DNA of 64,000 nt from Pontixanthobacter sp. CEM42 (GCF_017812015.1 NZ_JADQTN010000001.1:536501-600500); one strand, 5' to 3'. Counted from the first letter of the stretch, positions 34,066-43,817 are shown. Numbers and translations are program-made. Notes: generated from the sequence alone by a model not told the origin.

Positions 34066-34986
34066 TTATTCAGCCGGCAGCGCCGCATCCGCATAGGGAC
34101 TATCGGGCTTATTAATCAGTGCCCGATCATCGAGATTCCACGGGTGATAACCCGGCATCAAGATCTTCGACCACTCCCAGAACATCCGGCGCATCATCCC
34201 GGGTTTCCACCACAGGAATGCGTAGAGCTTCCACTTGGCCTTACGCCGGGAAAAGCCATCTTGCTCCAGCAAGCCAATCGCATCACGGATACGGTTGCCG
34301 AAATATTTCTTCGTAATCAGCATCGCGATCAGCGTTTTCACGCGGTAACGCTTCCACCGGCTCCAATCCTTGGTCGCATGCAGCCAGACATCATAGGTGA
34401 TGCCTTTGTGCTCGATCTCTTCCGTTGCATGCCAGCGCCAGATATCCGCTGCTTCCTGATCTGCGCCCGCGAGATAGCGCGGATCGGCGAGCAGATGATG
34501 GCTGATCATTGCAGCAAAATGTTCCAGCGCAATGGTAATCGCAAGGTTGAACTCCTTGGGCCGGCCTTCGGTCAGTTCGAGCATCGCTTGGATGCCTTGA
34601 TCGATGCTCTCGACGTTATAACCGTGATCCGACACCAGCCGGTTGAACGCCACATGCTCGCGCGTATGATTGATTTCTTGCGTGATGAACACTTTCATCT
34701 CGCGCGCGATATCTTCGGGAACATCGTCGCGGAACATCCGCATTGTGTCGATGAAGAACGCTTCGCCGCGCGGCAGGCTGGCAGAAACAGAATTGTACCA
34801 AGCGGTCGCCACTGGATCGCCCGAATGCCACCAGCGCGGGGTTTTGTGCTCGCGGTCAAACCGGCGATTGCGGACGATCAGCGCATGCTCTTCGGGTGTC
34901 GAACTGGAAATTCCGGTAGCGGGCTTGCTAGCCGACTTGTCGAGCGGTTCGGACCGTTCTAGGTCGATAGAGGTCTGCTTGTTCAT
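34066..34986 (-). CDS. PF10118-type metal-dependent hydrolase, copy 2
   Basis: A 306-residue paralogue of the preceding gene, with matching blocks: LPRGEAFFIDTM, TQEINHTREHVAFNRL, IALEHFAAMISHHLL and WRWHATEEIEHKGITYDVW. The E/H pattern of the putative metal site is the same. Both copies end in similar sequence (FHPWDHDDRELI versus YHPWNLDDRALI). It is divergent from the TetR gene with only 28 bp between the starts, so it is probably controlled by that regulator. The role is unknown, perhaps in lipid or hydrocarbon metabolism. Confidence 0.87.
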   Translation of the reverse strand: MNKQTSIDLERSEPLDKSASKPATGISSSTPEEHALIVRNRRFDREHKTPRWWHSGDPVATAWYNSVSASLPRGEAFFIDTMRMFRDDVPEDIAREMKVFITQEINHTREHVAFNRLVSDHGYNVESIDQGIQAMLELTEGRPKEFNLAITIALEHFAAMISHHLLADPRYLAGADQEAADIWRWHATEEIEHKGITYDVWLHATKDWSRWKRYRVKTLIAMLITKKYFGNRIRDAIGLLEQDGFSRRKAKWKLYAFLWWKPGMMRRMFWEWSKILMPGYHPWNLDDRALINKPDSPYADAALPAE

Positions 34987-35014
34987 GTTAAGAATCTACT
35001 AGGCATAAGTGTTA

Positions 35015-35623
35015 ATGGCAACTCGCAAAAGATTAAGCCCCGAAGAGTCGCGCAGTTCCGCCTTAGAAGCGGCGCGTGCGTTACTTATTGAAACTGGACC
35101 GCAATCGGTAACTCTTAAGGCTGTTTCGGCAAGAGTTGGGCGGACTCATGCTAACCTGCTGCACCATTTTGGGTCAGCATCCGGATTGCAGAAAGCACTC
35201 GCCGCGCATTTGGCGACAACTGTGTGTGAAACGATCAAAGATGCCGTTCGCGCCAGCAGGGCCGGGTTGGGTAGCCCGCGTGAAGTGGTCGATCTGGCGT
35301 TCGACGCATTTGACAAGGAAGGGGCAGGGGGCCTTGCCAGTTGGATGCTGCTGACCGGCAATGAGGACGCACTCGATCCGATTATCGAAACAATCCATCA
35401 AGTCGTGGACGAGCTTGCGCCTGAAGAGGCCGAAGATCACGGCGGTGTAATGGCGATGCATGAAAACACGCTGACACTGGTACTGTTGGCACTGGGCGAT
35501 GCGTTGATGGGCAAAGCCTTGGCGCGGGCTCTCAACTTACCTGATAGTGCTGCGCGTGATCGGGCCGAGGCATTGTTGACCGAATCTATCGCTGCTCGCG
35601 CACCAGAAGAGTGCTGCGATTAA
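35015..35623 (+). CDS. TetR-family transcriptional regulator
   Basis: A 202-residue protein. The HTH part is SSALEAARALLIETGPQSVTLKAVSARVGRTHANLLHHFG, the standard TetR N-terminal domain ending in the LLHHFGS recognition segment. The helical C-terminal ligand domain starts near AHLATTVCETIKDAV. GTG at 35009 would add two residues. It is divergent from PF10118 copy 2 and is the obvious candidate repressor of both copies. Its TAA shares TTAA with the convergent ygfZ stop. Confidence 0.9.
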   Translation: MATRKRLSPEESRSSALEAARALLIETGPQSVTLKAVSARVGRTHANLLHHFGSASGLQKALAAHLATTVCETIKDAVRASRAGLGSPREVVDLAFDAFDKEGAGGLASWMLLTGNEDALDPIIETIHQVVDELAPEEAEDHGGVMAMHENTLTLVLLALGDALMGKALARALNLPDSAARDRAEALLTESIAARAPEECCD

Positions 35624-36357
35624 GCCTCGCCTGAGGTGAGCTTCATCCAGTCGGGCGCTATTGCAGGATCAATATCGGCAACGCGCAAATGATCCACGGC
35701 TAAGCCCAATTCAGGATAGGCGGCTTTCTGCCGCTTTTCTATCGATTGATCGATGGGAACCACCACCAACCGGCGATTGACCTTCTGCCGCCAATTCATC
35801 CGCGCAGTGTTCTCCTGACCGATATAGCAGCCTTTCTCAAAACTTACGCCGCCAAGATCGACCGCATTGGTTTCAAGCCACAAGACATCGCCAAGCTCGG
35901 CATGTCCTTCGGGCACGCCCAGTGAAAGGCGATGGGTCCGCCAGCCTTTATCAGCGGGGATGTCCTCATCTGACACTGGCCCAAGCCAGCGCTGGCCAAG
36001 CTCTGCCAGTCGAGGGTCCGGAATGCCGCCCACGCCAAGCTTTGGCTGCCAAAACGCGCCCATACTGTCATCGCGCTCAATCGCGATCTTCCGGCGCAGG
36101 CGGTACAGCGACAGACGTTTGACCAAATCATCAGTCCGCGCTGCCTCGCAATCGACCAGTAGCGCGCCGTCCTCTCCATCCCATACCAGGAAGTCGAACA
36201 TCGCCTTGCCCTGCGCGCTCAGCAATGCTGCCCAAACGGGCAATTGGCCCGACACATCATTTGTGACGAGGCCCTGCAGGAAGTCTGCAACATTCTCGTC
36301 ATCATCGAGTGGGGAAAGGCGGATGATTGCGCGGTCGAACAGGCGTGAGTTGGGCAT
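35620..36357 (-). CDS. ygfZ: Folate-binding protein YgfZ
   Basis: A 245-residue protein of the GcvT-like YgfZ family. The diagnostic motif KGCYIGQENTARM is present, with its conserved cysteine. The early FLQGLVTNDVSG and LSAQGKAMFDFLVW are also typical. YgfZ uses folate in maintenance of iron-sulfur clusters such as that of MiaB. The length is shorter than the enteric protein, as in alphaproteobacteria. It is divergent from pyrC across 235 bp, and its stop overlaps the TetR stop. Confidence 0.93.
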   Translation of the reverse strand: MPNSRLFDRAIIRLSPLDDDENVADFLQGLVTNDVSGQLPVWAALLSAQGKAMFDFLVWDGEDGALLVDCEAARTDDLVKRLSLYRLRRKIAIERDDSMGAFWQPKLGVGGIPDPRLAELGQRWLGPVSDEDIPADKGWRTHRLSLGVPEGHAELGDVLWLETNAVDLGGVSFEKGCYIGQENTARMNWRQKVNRRLVVVPIDQSIEKRQKAAYPELGLAVDHLRVADIDPAIAPDWMKLTSGEA

Positions 36358-36592
36358 AGCCTCAAAGTGGCGCTTTGCCGGTGCAAATCAAGTGCTAGTC
36401 AAGTCTGATGAGCGGTCAGCAGAGTCTGTCCTAAGCAGTCAGTTTATGCCATGGGCTGCATTATGACATTCGCTTCGGATATCGTTGATTGTGCATCGCG
36501 AGATCGTGTTTCCAAAGCGAGTGCCAACGCACTTATTTCCTCCTTGGACCCTGTTCCATGTGTTCCATCGATTCAGTAGAGCGCTCTAAAGT

Positions 36593-37633
36593 ATGAACGA
36601 AATTACCATCCGTCGGCCCGATGATTGGCATCTGCATTTTCGCGATGGTGACATTATGCGCGGCGTTGTGCCGCATACGGCGCGCCAGTTTGTGCGAGCG
36701 ATTGTGATGCCGAACCTTTCGCCGCCGGTGACCGATGTGGCGAGCGCCAGCGCCTATCGCGACCGGATCATTGCGGCGGTGCCTGACGGTGTCGATTTTA
36801 CGCCGCTGATGACATGTTATCTGACCGACGCGAGCGATCCCGATGAAATCGCGCGCGGGTTTGAGCAAAATGTGTTCACTGCCGCAAAGCTCTATCCCGC
36901 CAATGCGACGACCAATTCTGCAAATGGCGTGACCGATATCTTGCAACTTGGGTCGGTTCTGGACCGAATGCAGGACATCGGGATGCCACTTTTGATCCAC
37001 GGCGAAGTTACTGATCATGATGTCGATATCTTCGACCGTGAGAAGGTGTTTATTGAACGGACAATGCGGCAATTGGTGGCTGATTATCCCAGGCTGAAGA
37101 TCGTATTCGAGCACATAACGACAGCCGATGCTGCAACCTTCGTTCGCGAGGCTGGCCCGAATGTTGCGGCGACTGTCACTCCCCAGCATCTCCACATTAA
37201 TCGCAACGCTATGTTGGTCGGCGGAATGCGGCCGCATGCCTATTGCTTGCCGGTGGCCAAGCGCGAAACCCATCGGCTTGCTTTGCGCAAAGCCGTGACA
37301 TCGGGGTCAAAGAAGTTCTTCCTCGGCACCGACAGCGCGCCGCATTCAAAAGACGACAAGGAAAGCGCGTGTGGCTGTGCGGGTATTTTCAACGCGCCTT
37401 ATGCGCTCGAAAGCTATTTGGCGGTGTTTGAAGAGGAGAGAGCTCTGGACAAATTCGAGGCTTTCGCGTCGGAGAACGGCCCGGATTTCTACGGTCTGCC
37501 CCGCAATGAAGGCACGGTGACGTTGCGCAAGCGGGAGGTCAATGTGCCCGATGCAATCGATGCCAATGGCACGGTCGTTGTTCCGTTTCATGCGGGCGAT
37601 ACGCTAAGCTGGGCGCTGACCGAGGCAGATTAG
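36593..37633 (+). CDS. pyrC: Dihydroorotase (type II)
   Basis: A 346-residue zinc enzyme that closes carbamoyl aspartate to dihydroorotate. Metal ligands are visible: [11 protein letters not shown] (HxH), [12 protein letters not shown] with the carboxylated lysine, IHGEVTD, FEHITT, and [13 protein letters not shown] with the catalytic Asp. The length fits the class II enzyme of Escherichia coli. The upstream gap has two TGTTCCA repeats 9 bp apart (36549-36565), of unknown meaning. Its TAG overlaps the convergent rarD stop by 4 bp. Confidence 0.96.
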   Translation: MNEITIRRPDDWHLHFRDGDIMRGVVPHTARQFVRAIVMPNLSPPVTDVASASAYRDRIIAAVPDGVDFTPLMTCYLTDASDPDEIARGFEQNVFTAAKLYPANATTNSANGVTDILQLGSVLDRMQDIGMPLLIHGEVTDHDVDIFDREKVFIERTMRQLVADYPRLKIVFEHITTADAATFVREAGPNVAATVTPQHLHINRNAMLVGGMRPHAYCLPVAKRETHRLALRKAVTSGSKKFFLGTDSAPHSKDDKESACGCAGIFNAPYALESYLAVFEEERALDKFEAFASENGPDFYGLPRNEGTVTLRKREVNVPDAIDANGTVVVPFHAGDTLSWALTEAD

Positions 37634-38538
37634 ACCTTGGTTGTTGGAGGCTTCTGCCGGCGTGACCACATATCCCAAACGAATAGCGCGAGCGCGATCC
37701 AGATGAGCATAAAGCAAGCGAGTTGCACTGGTTTGAGCTCTTCCTGGAACACGAACAGGCCAAGCAAGAAGACTAGTGTGGGCGCGAGAAACTGGATGAA
37801 GCCGAGCGTCGAATAATCCATGCGGCGTGCAGCGACTGCAAAAAGCAGCAGCGGGACAGCCGTGAATACGCCGCCCAGCATAATGTAGAGGCTGAGCGTC
37901 ATATCCTGAGTGAAAGCAGATCCTTGCGGCAGGCCAGCATAGTAGAGCGCGATACCAGCGGCGGGTAGCAGCAGAATAGTCGATTCAATCGTCAGCCCCG
38001 GCAATGATCCGACCGCAACTCGCTTGCGCAGCAGTCCGTAGGTGCCGAAACTGAAAGCCAAGGTCAGACTGATCCACAAAGTCGTCAAAGCCCCCGCGGC
38101 GAGGATAGCAACGCCCGATGCAGCGAAACCGACTGCAATCCACTGGCGGCGGCTCAATTTCTCGCCCAGGACCAGCGTGCCGAGCAAGACATTGAGCAAC
38201 GGGTTGATGTAGTAACCAAGGCTACCGGCATAGACATGCCCGTTTTGGATCGCCCAAATATAGACGAGCCAATTTATGCCGATCAGAACCGAACTCGCAG
38301 CCAGCGTCAGCATCGTTTTGCGGCAACGTAGTGCAGCCAGCACTTCCGCAAATTGCTCTCGAAACGCGACAATGATCAGACAGAACGGTAGCGTCCATAT
38401 GATCCGCCACCCCACGAACTCAAATGGCGGTACTGTTTCAACGAGAATCAGATAGAGCGGTAGCAACCCCCACATGATGTAGGCGCCGAGCGCAGCGGGT
38501 AGCCCCGAAGGCGTCTGGTGCGGTTCCTTTTCACTCAT
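37630..38538 (-). CDS. rarD: EamA/RarD family membrane transporter
   Basis: A 302-residue protein of the drug/metabolite transporter superfamily with ten predicted membrane segments in two EamA halves. Family text includes [33 protein letters not shown] and [27 protein letters not shown], then [22 protein letters not shown]. RarD proteins are named for chloramphenicol sensitivity, but their natural substrate is unknown. The end overlaps the pyrC stop by 4 bp. Confidence 0.9.
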   Translation of the reverse strand: MSEKEPHQTPSGLPAALGAYIMWGLLPLYLILVETVPPFEFVGWRIIWTLPFCLIIVAFREQFAEVLAALRCRKTMLTLAASSVLIGINWLVYIWAIQNGHVYAGSLGYYINPLLNVLLGTLVLGEKLSRRQWIAVGFAASGVAILAAGALTTLWISLTLAFSFGTYGLLRKRVAVGSLPGLTIESTILLLPAAGIALYYAGLPQGSAFTQDMTLSLYIMLGGVFTAVPLLLFAVAARRMDYSTLGFIQFLAPTLVFLLGLFVFQEELKPVQLACFMLIWIALALFVWDMWSRRQKPPTTKV

Positions 38539-38729
38539 CAGCGGCCCTTAGGCCCAGCGAAATATCCTCGCAAGCAGCGTTTCATCGGTGAAAATTGCTC
38601 GTCTCGTCGTCAAAATCAAATTCTGACATGGATGTTGCAGTCCGTTCAGAAAAGTCGCCGTATTTATGAATTCACCGGACGAATCGACTTCCTCCCTTCG
38701 CCCGCAAAACATTGGGAAAGGAACGCATT

Positions 38730-39194
38730 ATGACTTTGAAGACATTCAAAACCGCCGCCATCGCCCTGATAATTCCGGGTATTGCCCTCGCAACACCTGC
38801 ATCGGCGGCCTCCGCGTCTGCACTTGCTGCGCCGAGCTCTTCGCACACGCAGTTCGTGACAATCCAAAGCGAGACAATCGCCGAGCACCATCGCGATCGT
38901 GACAATCGGTACAAACGTGGGCGCGGCTATCATCGCGACCAGTATCGCGGTGACAACCGCTACCGCGGTCAACCGGTTTACCGCGACACGCGTATCTGGC
39001 GCGGTCGTGACGGGCGCTACTATTGCCGCAAAGAAAACGGCACCACCGGCTTGCTGATCGGTGCCGCAGTTGGCGGCCTTATCGGGAATGAGATCGCCGG
39101 ACGTGGCGATCGGACGCTCGGTGCAATTCTGGGTGCAGCAGGCGGTGCCATTCTCGGTCGAGCAATCGATCGCAGCAACTCGCGCTGCCGTTGA
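38730..39194 (+). CDS. Glycine-zipper 2TM domain exported protein
   Basis: A 154-residue protein with a signal peptide (AAIALIIPGIALATPASAAS). A charged middle region rich in Arg/Asp/Tyr (RDRDNRYKRGRGYHRDQYRG) follows, then a C-terminal glycine zipper: GLLIGAAVGGLIGNEIAG and TLGAILGAAGGAILG, separated by RGDR. Such 2TM zippers sit in the outer membrane or periplasm and resemble the RcnB/SlyB/17-kDa antigen group. The ATG at 38730 has AAAGGAA just upstream. Single-gene unit; role probably envelope integrity. Confidence 0.85.
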   Translation: MTLKTFKTAAIALIIPGIALATPASAASASALAAPSSSHTQFVTIQSETIAEHHRDRDNRYKRGRGYHRDQYRGDNRYRGQPVYRDTRIWRGRDGRYYCRKENGTTGLLIGAAVGGLIGNEIAGRGDRTLGAILGAAGGAILGRAIDRSNSRCR

Positions 39195-39437
39195 CGCACA
39201 TTCCAAGCTTCAGCTGTCCCCACCGGCAGCTGCGGCGCGGTTCCACCGAGCCGTGACGGGCGTCTGATCGTTCTAACCCGCGGTCAGGCGCCCAATTTCG
39301 TGGGTAATCATTGCACTGAGAGTTTCCCTAATAGGGACACCCAAAATTTTAACCCTGTTTTACAGCATTTCGTTAACTCTGATCGCAGAGAGCGAGCGGC
39401 ATAGTTCTATTCAGCCCTCGACATGCGGAGTTTCGCA

Positions 39438-40154
39438 ATGCCCAATCGTTTTCTTCTGACCACTGCTCTCGTACCATTGCTGGCGCTTTCCGCTTGCGGT
39501 GATAGCCCCGCTGACAGTGAGGGCGGCGAGGTGGATCCTGCGACCGAGCAAGCACTTAACGAACAGATCATGGTTGACCCCGATCTGGCCAACCAGAACG
39601 AGGCCAACGCGGCTCTTACAGGCGGCACCGATCAATCAATTCCACCAGAGAATATGACGCCAGAAGCGATCCAGGCCGCGCGCGACGCCGCCTATGCCTT
39701 GGTTGGCGGAAGCGATGGCTTGAAAGAGCTGCCTCAGCCTACAAACTACGCCTATCCCATTCCAGAGACCGCAACTTTGACCGCCGCATCGAAGGCATCG
39801 ATTACAGCAGACGGCACGAACTGCGCGGAAAATGCCCAATATTCAGCAACATGGGCAGCGAAGTTGCCAGCGATTTTCCCGGTTTACCCGCGCGGTACCA
39901 CGAAGGAGGCGGCTGGCACCGACGCTGGCGATTGTGCGCTTCGTGCGATCACTTTCCTTACACCAGTGCCGATGGAGGAAGTGCTGACGTTCTACTACAG
40001 CCGTGCGGAAACAGCGGGATACACAACTGAATATGCTGTCGCCGATCAGGACACGATTGTCAGCGGCGTGAAAGGCGGAGCATCCTATATCGTGTATGCG
40101 CGCCGCCTGTCATCAGGTCTGACCGAAGTTGACCTGATCACCAACGGGCTTTGA
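39438..40154 (+). CDS. Lipoprotein of unknown function
   Basis: A 238-residue protein with a lipobox: TALVPLLALSACGDSPADSE has LSAC with Cys near residue 20. The mature part starts with an acidic, Glu/Asn-rich linker and then a compact domain with cysteines at YCAEN-like and AGDCALRAI positions, suggesting one disulfide. I recognise no named family. The ATG at 39438 has GGAG nine bases ahead and gives a better signal peptide than 39423. A near-consensus CtrA-type site (39349-39363) lies about 75 bp upstream, only weak evidence. It ends 17 bp from convergent astD. Confidence 0.75.
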   Translation: MPNRFLLTTALVPLLALSACGDSPADSEGGEVDPATEQALNEQIMVDPDLANQNEANAALTGGTDQSIPPENMTPEAIQAARDAAYALVGGSDGLKELPQPTNYAYPIPETATLTAASKASITADGTNCAENAQYSATWAAKLPAIFPVYPRGTTKEAAGTDAGDCALRAITFLTPVPMEEVLTFYYSRAETAGYTTEYAVADQDTIVSGVKGGASYIVYARRLSSGLTEVDLITNGL

Positions 40155-40171
40155 CTGAGAAGTCAGTGAAA

Positions 40172-41587
40172 TCAGTTTTGGCTGAGGCCAACGCCAATGG
40201 TTGCGCGTGGCTGATCCATCTCGGTACTGGCGACCGGATAGGCACAATAGTCGGCTGCGTAGAACGCTGCCGGACGGTGGTTGCCTGACAGACCCAGTCC
40301 GCCAAATGGCGCATTCGATGACGCGCCGTTTGTTGGCCGGTTCCAATTGACGATTCCCGCGCGAACATTGGCCCAGAACCTATTGTAATCTTGTGGACTT
40401 CCGCCAATCAGCGATGCGGATAGGCCGAAGCGCGTGCGGTTCGCCTCGGCGATAGCTGCATCGAAATCCTTGACCTTGATGACTTGCAGGAGCGGTCCGA
40501 ATAGCTCGACATCGGGCCGGTCGCCCATATCGGTTGTGTCTATGATCGCTGGCGACAGGAATGGCAGATCGTCGTCCGGCCTGCGCATATGGCGGATTGC
40601 TTTGCCGCCATTGGAAAGAAAATAGAGGAAACTCTCAACCAGCTGCTCAGCAGCGGCATTGTCGATCACTGGCCCCATGAAAGGGGCGGGGTCAGCAAAT
40701 GGCTCGCCAACAATCACGCGGCTCACCAGTGTTTTCACCTCGTCGATGATCGAATCATACATGCTTTCGGTCACAATCAGGCGGCGCGCGGCGGTGCAAC
40801 GCTGTCCGGCGGAGGTGAAAGCGGATTGCACGATCAACGTCGCAGCATCGGTTACCTTCGGAGTATCGATCACGACAATCGGATTGTTGCCGCCCATCTC
40901 GAGCGCGACGATCTTGCCCGGATTGTTGGCCAGTTTCTTGTTGATTGCGATGCCGGCCTGTGCCGATCCGGTGAACAATACTCCGTCAATACCGCGATGT
41001 GCGACAAGCGCTTTACCCTCGTTAGGGCCGCCGACGAAAAACTGGGCAACCGCCGCGGAAATGCCTGCTTTGTTGAAGCATTCCATCAGCAATTGTCCGA
41101 CTGCCGGAGTTTTTTCGCTTGGTTTGAAGATCACGACATTACCCGCGATCAACGCCGGAACGATATGTCCATTGGGCAGGTGCGCAGGAAAATTATAAGG
41201 GCCCAGGACCACCATAACGCCGTGTGGCTTATGCCGGACTGCAGCATTGCCTTGTAGCGCGCTGTTGAGCTTTTTCTGTCCGGTACGCTCAGCATAGGCG
41301 GTGACGGAGATATCAACCTTGTTGATCACCGCTTCGACTTCGGTGTGTGCTTCCCACAACGGCTTCCCGGTTTCTTTAGAGATCAGCTCGGCCATTTTGT
41401 CCGAAACTTTGCGCACTTCATTGGCGAAACGCCGGCAAGCCTCGATCCGGTATGCGAGTGGTTGAGCAGCCCAAGCAGGCCACGCACGACGCGCGCGGTC
41501 GACGGCCTTATCGACGTCATCAACCTTGCCACGCCACAATTCGTCACCCGTCGCGGGCTGGAAGGATATGATCTCTGTCTGGGACAC
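40172..41587 (-). CDS. astD: Succinylglutamate-semialdehyde dehydrogenase
   Basis: A 471-residue aldehyde dehydrogenase. The catalytic Glu lies in LEMGGNNPIVV and the nucleophile in AGQRCTAARRL. The text MVVLGPYNFPAHLPNGHIVPALIAG and the overall alignment fit AstD, which oxidises N-succinylglutamate 5-semialdehyde in the arginine succinyltransferase pathway. AstA, AstB and AstE are not in this window, so AstD is isolated here and may serve another semialdehyde. Upstream is a 316-bp gap before the divergent adhesin gene. Confidence 0.88.
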   Translation of the reverse strand: MSQTEIISFQPATGDELWRGKVDDVDKAVDRARRAWPAWAAQPLAYRIEACRRFANEVRKVSDKMAELISKETGKPLWEAHTEVEAVINKVDISVTAYAERTGQKKLNSALQGNAAVRHKPHGVMVVLGPYNFPAHLPNGHIVPALIAGNVVIFKPSEKTPAVGQLLMECFNKAGISAAVAQFFVGGPNEGKALVAHRGIDGVLFTGSAQAGIAINKKLANNPGKIVALEMGGNNPIVVIDTPKVTDAATLIVQSAFTSAGQRCTAARRLIVTESMYDSIIDEVKTLVSRVIVGEPFADPAPFMGPVIDNAAAEQLVESFLYFLSNGGKAIRHMRRPDDDLPFLSPAIIDTTDMGDRPDVELFGPLLQVIKVKDFDAAIAEANRTRFGLSASLIGGSPQDYNRFWANVRAGIVNWNRPTNGASSNAPFGGLGLSGNHRPAAFYAADYCAYPVASTEMDQPRATIGVGLSQN

Positions 41588-41903
41588 GCCGTAAAACTTT
41601 CTCTTTTTGATTTGAGGTTTTAGCTCAAATCCCTATGGTTAAGCCACGTTAAGGATTGGGGGCTTGTAGTCCGAGTCGCTCCAAGGTCAATTTAATGGCC
41701 GCTGGTTAGCGATTGATGGACGAAAAACCAAATCCGAAAACAGGTGGCTGAAAAGTCATCGATGGGGGCAAAATATTCGATCGGCTGGCGGCTTCTGCCT
41801 GACTGATCTCCCCCCTCTGGGTCGCACATGAAATTAACGCCGGGATGTTTCCCGGCGCGACGAGTTCGGGCGTTCGCCTGATAAACAAAGAGGGTAGTAG
41901 ATT
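41588..41903. other. Intergenic region between astD and the adhesin gene
   Basis: About 316 bp between two divergent genes, with the adhesin leader on the right. It holds a GC-rich hairpin (CGCCGGG 41838-41844, CCCGGCG 41851-41857, loop ATGTTT) 47 bp before the adhesin ATG, and GAGGGTAG just before the start. I see no gene. The AT-rich part around 41760-41780 could hold the adhesin promoter, but I cannot name hexamers with confidence. Confidence 0.6.
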
Positions 41904-43817
41904 ATGCGTTATAAGTTGAACAAACTGGCAGGCCTCGCGGCAACCGCGTCGGCAACTGCGCTGGCGATGGGTGCGTTTACCGCGACACCTGTGGCAGCTG
42001 AAGAGTGTCTCTTGGATGATGGTTTCCTACCGGGGATCGCTGACGGTTTTGACACCACTGGCGGCGCGAGCGGCACTGATCCGAGTTCTTTGGCATGTGG
42101 AAACAACGCAGGCGCAAACGGCACTGCAACTACAGCAGTTGGTGTAAATGCCACAGCGAACCAAGCTGGTGCTACGGCATTCGGTCATACGGCCCGAGCA
42201 TCGCGTGAAAGTGTTGCAGTTGGGCGTAGTACGGATGCTTCGGGCATTTCATCAACGGCTGTTGGTGCACGTGCACAAGCGACTGATAACTTTGCAACTG
42301 CCATTGGCTCATCTGCCAACGCATCTGCAGTTTTGGCGACAGCCATTGGCCGTCTGGCCTTGGCGTCAGCCGATCAGACAACTGCTTTGGGTTCTAATGC
42401 ACAGGCTATCTCAGCAGGCTCCGTTTCTGTTGGCTCAGACTCGCTTGCCGATGGTGAAACCAGTGTCGCAATCGGTATCGATTCGCGCGCTTCGGGCAAC
42501 GATGGCGTTGCAGTCGGTGAAAGTGCTCTGTCTTCCGGCCTCAACTCGGTATCGGTTGGTGCGGAAAGCTCCGCAACAATGCCTGGTACTTCGGCATTCG
42601 GTTGGCGCGCAAACGCGACCGGCGCACGTGCGACAGCGCTTGGTCACCTTGCCAATGCAACCGGCGAACGCTCGACTGCAGTCGGCGAAGCCGCATTTGC
42701 AAGCGGTGAGAATTCTGTTGCAATGGGTAACAACGCCAACGCGCTAGCAGGAGGTTCGGTTGCTATCGGTAATACATCGACTGCAAACGACACCGAAAAC
42801 ACTGCTGTAGGACAAAATTCGACTACCACGGGTGTTGGTGCGACGGCGATTGGTGACGGTGCGAATGCTAACGGCGTTGACTCAACTGCACTTGGTTCGC
42901 AGGCGATGGCTGTCGGTGACAATGCGTCTGCATTCGGTGCTAACGCCAGCGCGATGTTCGCTGGTTCAACAGCAGTTGGCGCGGGTGCTACCACTGATCG
43001 TGCCAATCAGGTTAAGCTTGGCGGAGCGGGTAGCTCGGTCACTGTTGGTGACATTGCTGCAAGCACGGCCGCGCAGACGGGTACAATCTTCCTTGCAACC
43101 ACGGATGCCTCGGGCACTCTTGGTCAGGGCGTAGATGTAACCACACTGGCGACCAACGCTGCTCTGGCGATGACCAATGCCAACGTGGCAACTAACACCG
43201 GTAACATCGCAACCAACACTGGTAATATCGCGACCAACACGACGAACATCGCGACCAATACCACTAACATCGCAACGAACACTACGAACATTGCGACGAA
43301 CACGGCTGGTATTGCAACGAACGTCACGAACATCGCGGCGAACACGGCCAGCATCATGACCAATACGGGCAACATCGCTACCAACACCACTGCAATTGGT
43401 ACGAACTCGACCAACATCGCGGCTAACACCACGGCGATTGGTACGAACTCGACCAACATCGCGGCCAACACCGCGGCGATTGGTACGAACGCGACTGGTA
43501 TCACTGCTCTGCAGACTTTGACTGCAACGCATACCACGCAGATCAACACTCTGTTCGGCCAGACTGCGGCCAACACTGCGGCGATCGACCGGGCTAACGA
43601 AGGTGTCGCAATGGCGCTGGCGATGGAATCGCCAATGCTTCCAGGTGACACGAACTTCGCTCTCTCGGGCGGCGTTGGTTACTTCGAAAACCAAGGTGCA
43701 GGTACGCTCGGTATGACCGCTCGTATCGGTGAAAACGCAGCGTTTTCGGCTGGTGTCGGTGTCGGTTTCGACAGCGGCGAAGTCGGTGCACGCGGTGGCT
43801 TCCAAGTCGCCTGGTAA
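41904..43817 (+). CDS. Trimeric autotransporter adhesin (YadA-like)
   Basis: A 637-residue surface protein. Signal peptide 1-32 (cleaved after PVAA). The head (about residues 75-370) has YadA-type repeats of about 14 residues (AVGxxAxAxG pattern, e.g. ATAIGSSANASA, TALGSNAQAI). A neck-like TDRANQVKLGG follows. The stalk is a trimeric coiled coil with 15 consecutive heptads of the type IxxNTxx (residues 428-532). The C-terminal anchor (about 565-637: NFALSGGVGYFENQGAGTLG) ends in a Trp-terminated beta-strand, as in the YadA membrane domain. It mediates adhesion or aggregation. Cys35 and Cys65 flank the head start. A terminator lies about 40 bp downstream. Confidence 0.95.
   Translation: MRYKLNKLAGLAATASATALAMGAFTATPVAAEECLLDDGFLPGIADGFDTTGGASGTDPSSLACGNNAGANGTATTAVGVNATANQAGATAFGHTARASRESVAVGRSTDASGISSTAVGARAQATDNFATAIGSSANASAVLATAIGRLALASADQTTALGSNAQAISAGSVSVGSDSLADGETSVAIGIDSRASGNDGVAVGESALSSGLNSVSVGAESSATMPGTSAFGWRANATGARATALGHLANATGERSTAVGEAAFASGENSVAMGNNANALAGGSVAIGNTSTANDTENTAVGQNSTTTGVGATAIGDGANANGVDSTALGSQAMAVGDNASAFGANASAMFAGSTAVGAGATTDRANQVKLGGAGSSVTVGDIAASTAAQTGTIFLATTDASGTLGQGVDVTTLATNAALAMTNANVATNTGNIATNTGNIATNTTNIATNTTNIATNTTNIATNTAGIATNVTNIAANTASIMTNTGNIATNTTAIGTNSTNIAANTTAIGTNSTNIAANTAAIGTNATGITALQTLTATHTTQINTLFGQTAANTAAIDRANEGVAMALAMESPMLPGDTNFALSGGVGYFENQGAGTLGMTARIGENAAFSAGVGVGFDSGEVGARGGFQVAW
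43185..43499 (+). repeat. 21-bp tandem repeats coding the adhesin stalk
   Basis: About fifteen 21-bp units, each coding a heptad such as IATNTTN. The last third follows a 42-bp double unit (two copies of ATTGGTACGAACTCGACC near 43395 and 43437, a third degenerate copy near 43479). Copies are similar but not identical, so slippage or recombination could vary stalk length. Confidence 0.85.

Noticed and set aside
34987-35014. A second TetR operator between the divergent PF10118 and TetR genes
   Set aside because: Only a weak half-site (CACTTATG on the reverse strand) is seen; symmetry is too poor to claim.
43185-43499. 21-bp repeats considered as a CRISPR array
   Set aside because: There are no unique spacers; the units are direct tandem repeats coding heptads, in frame with the adhesin.
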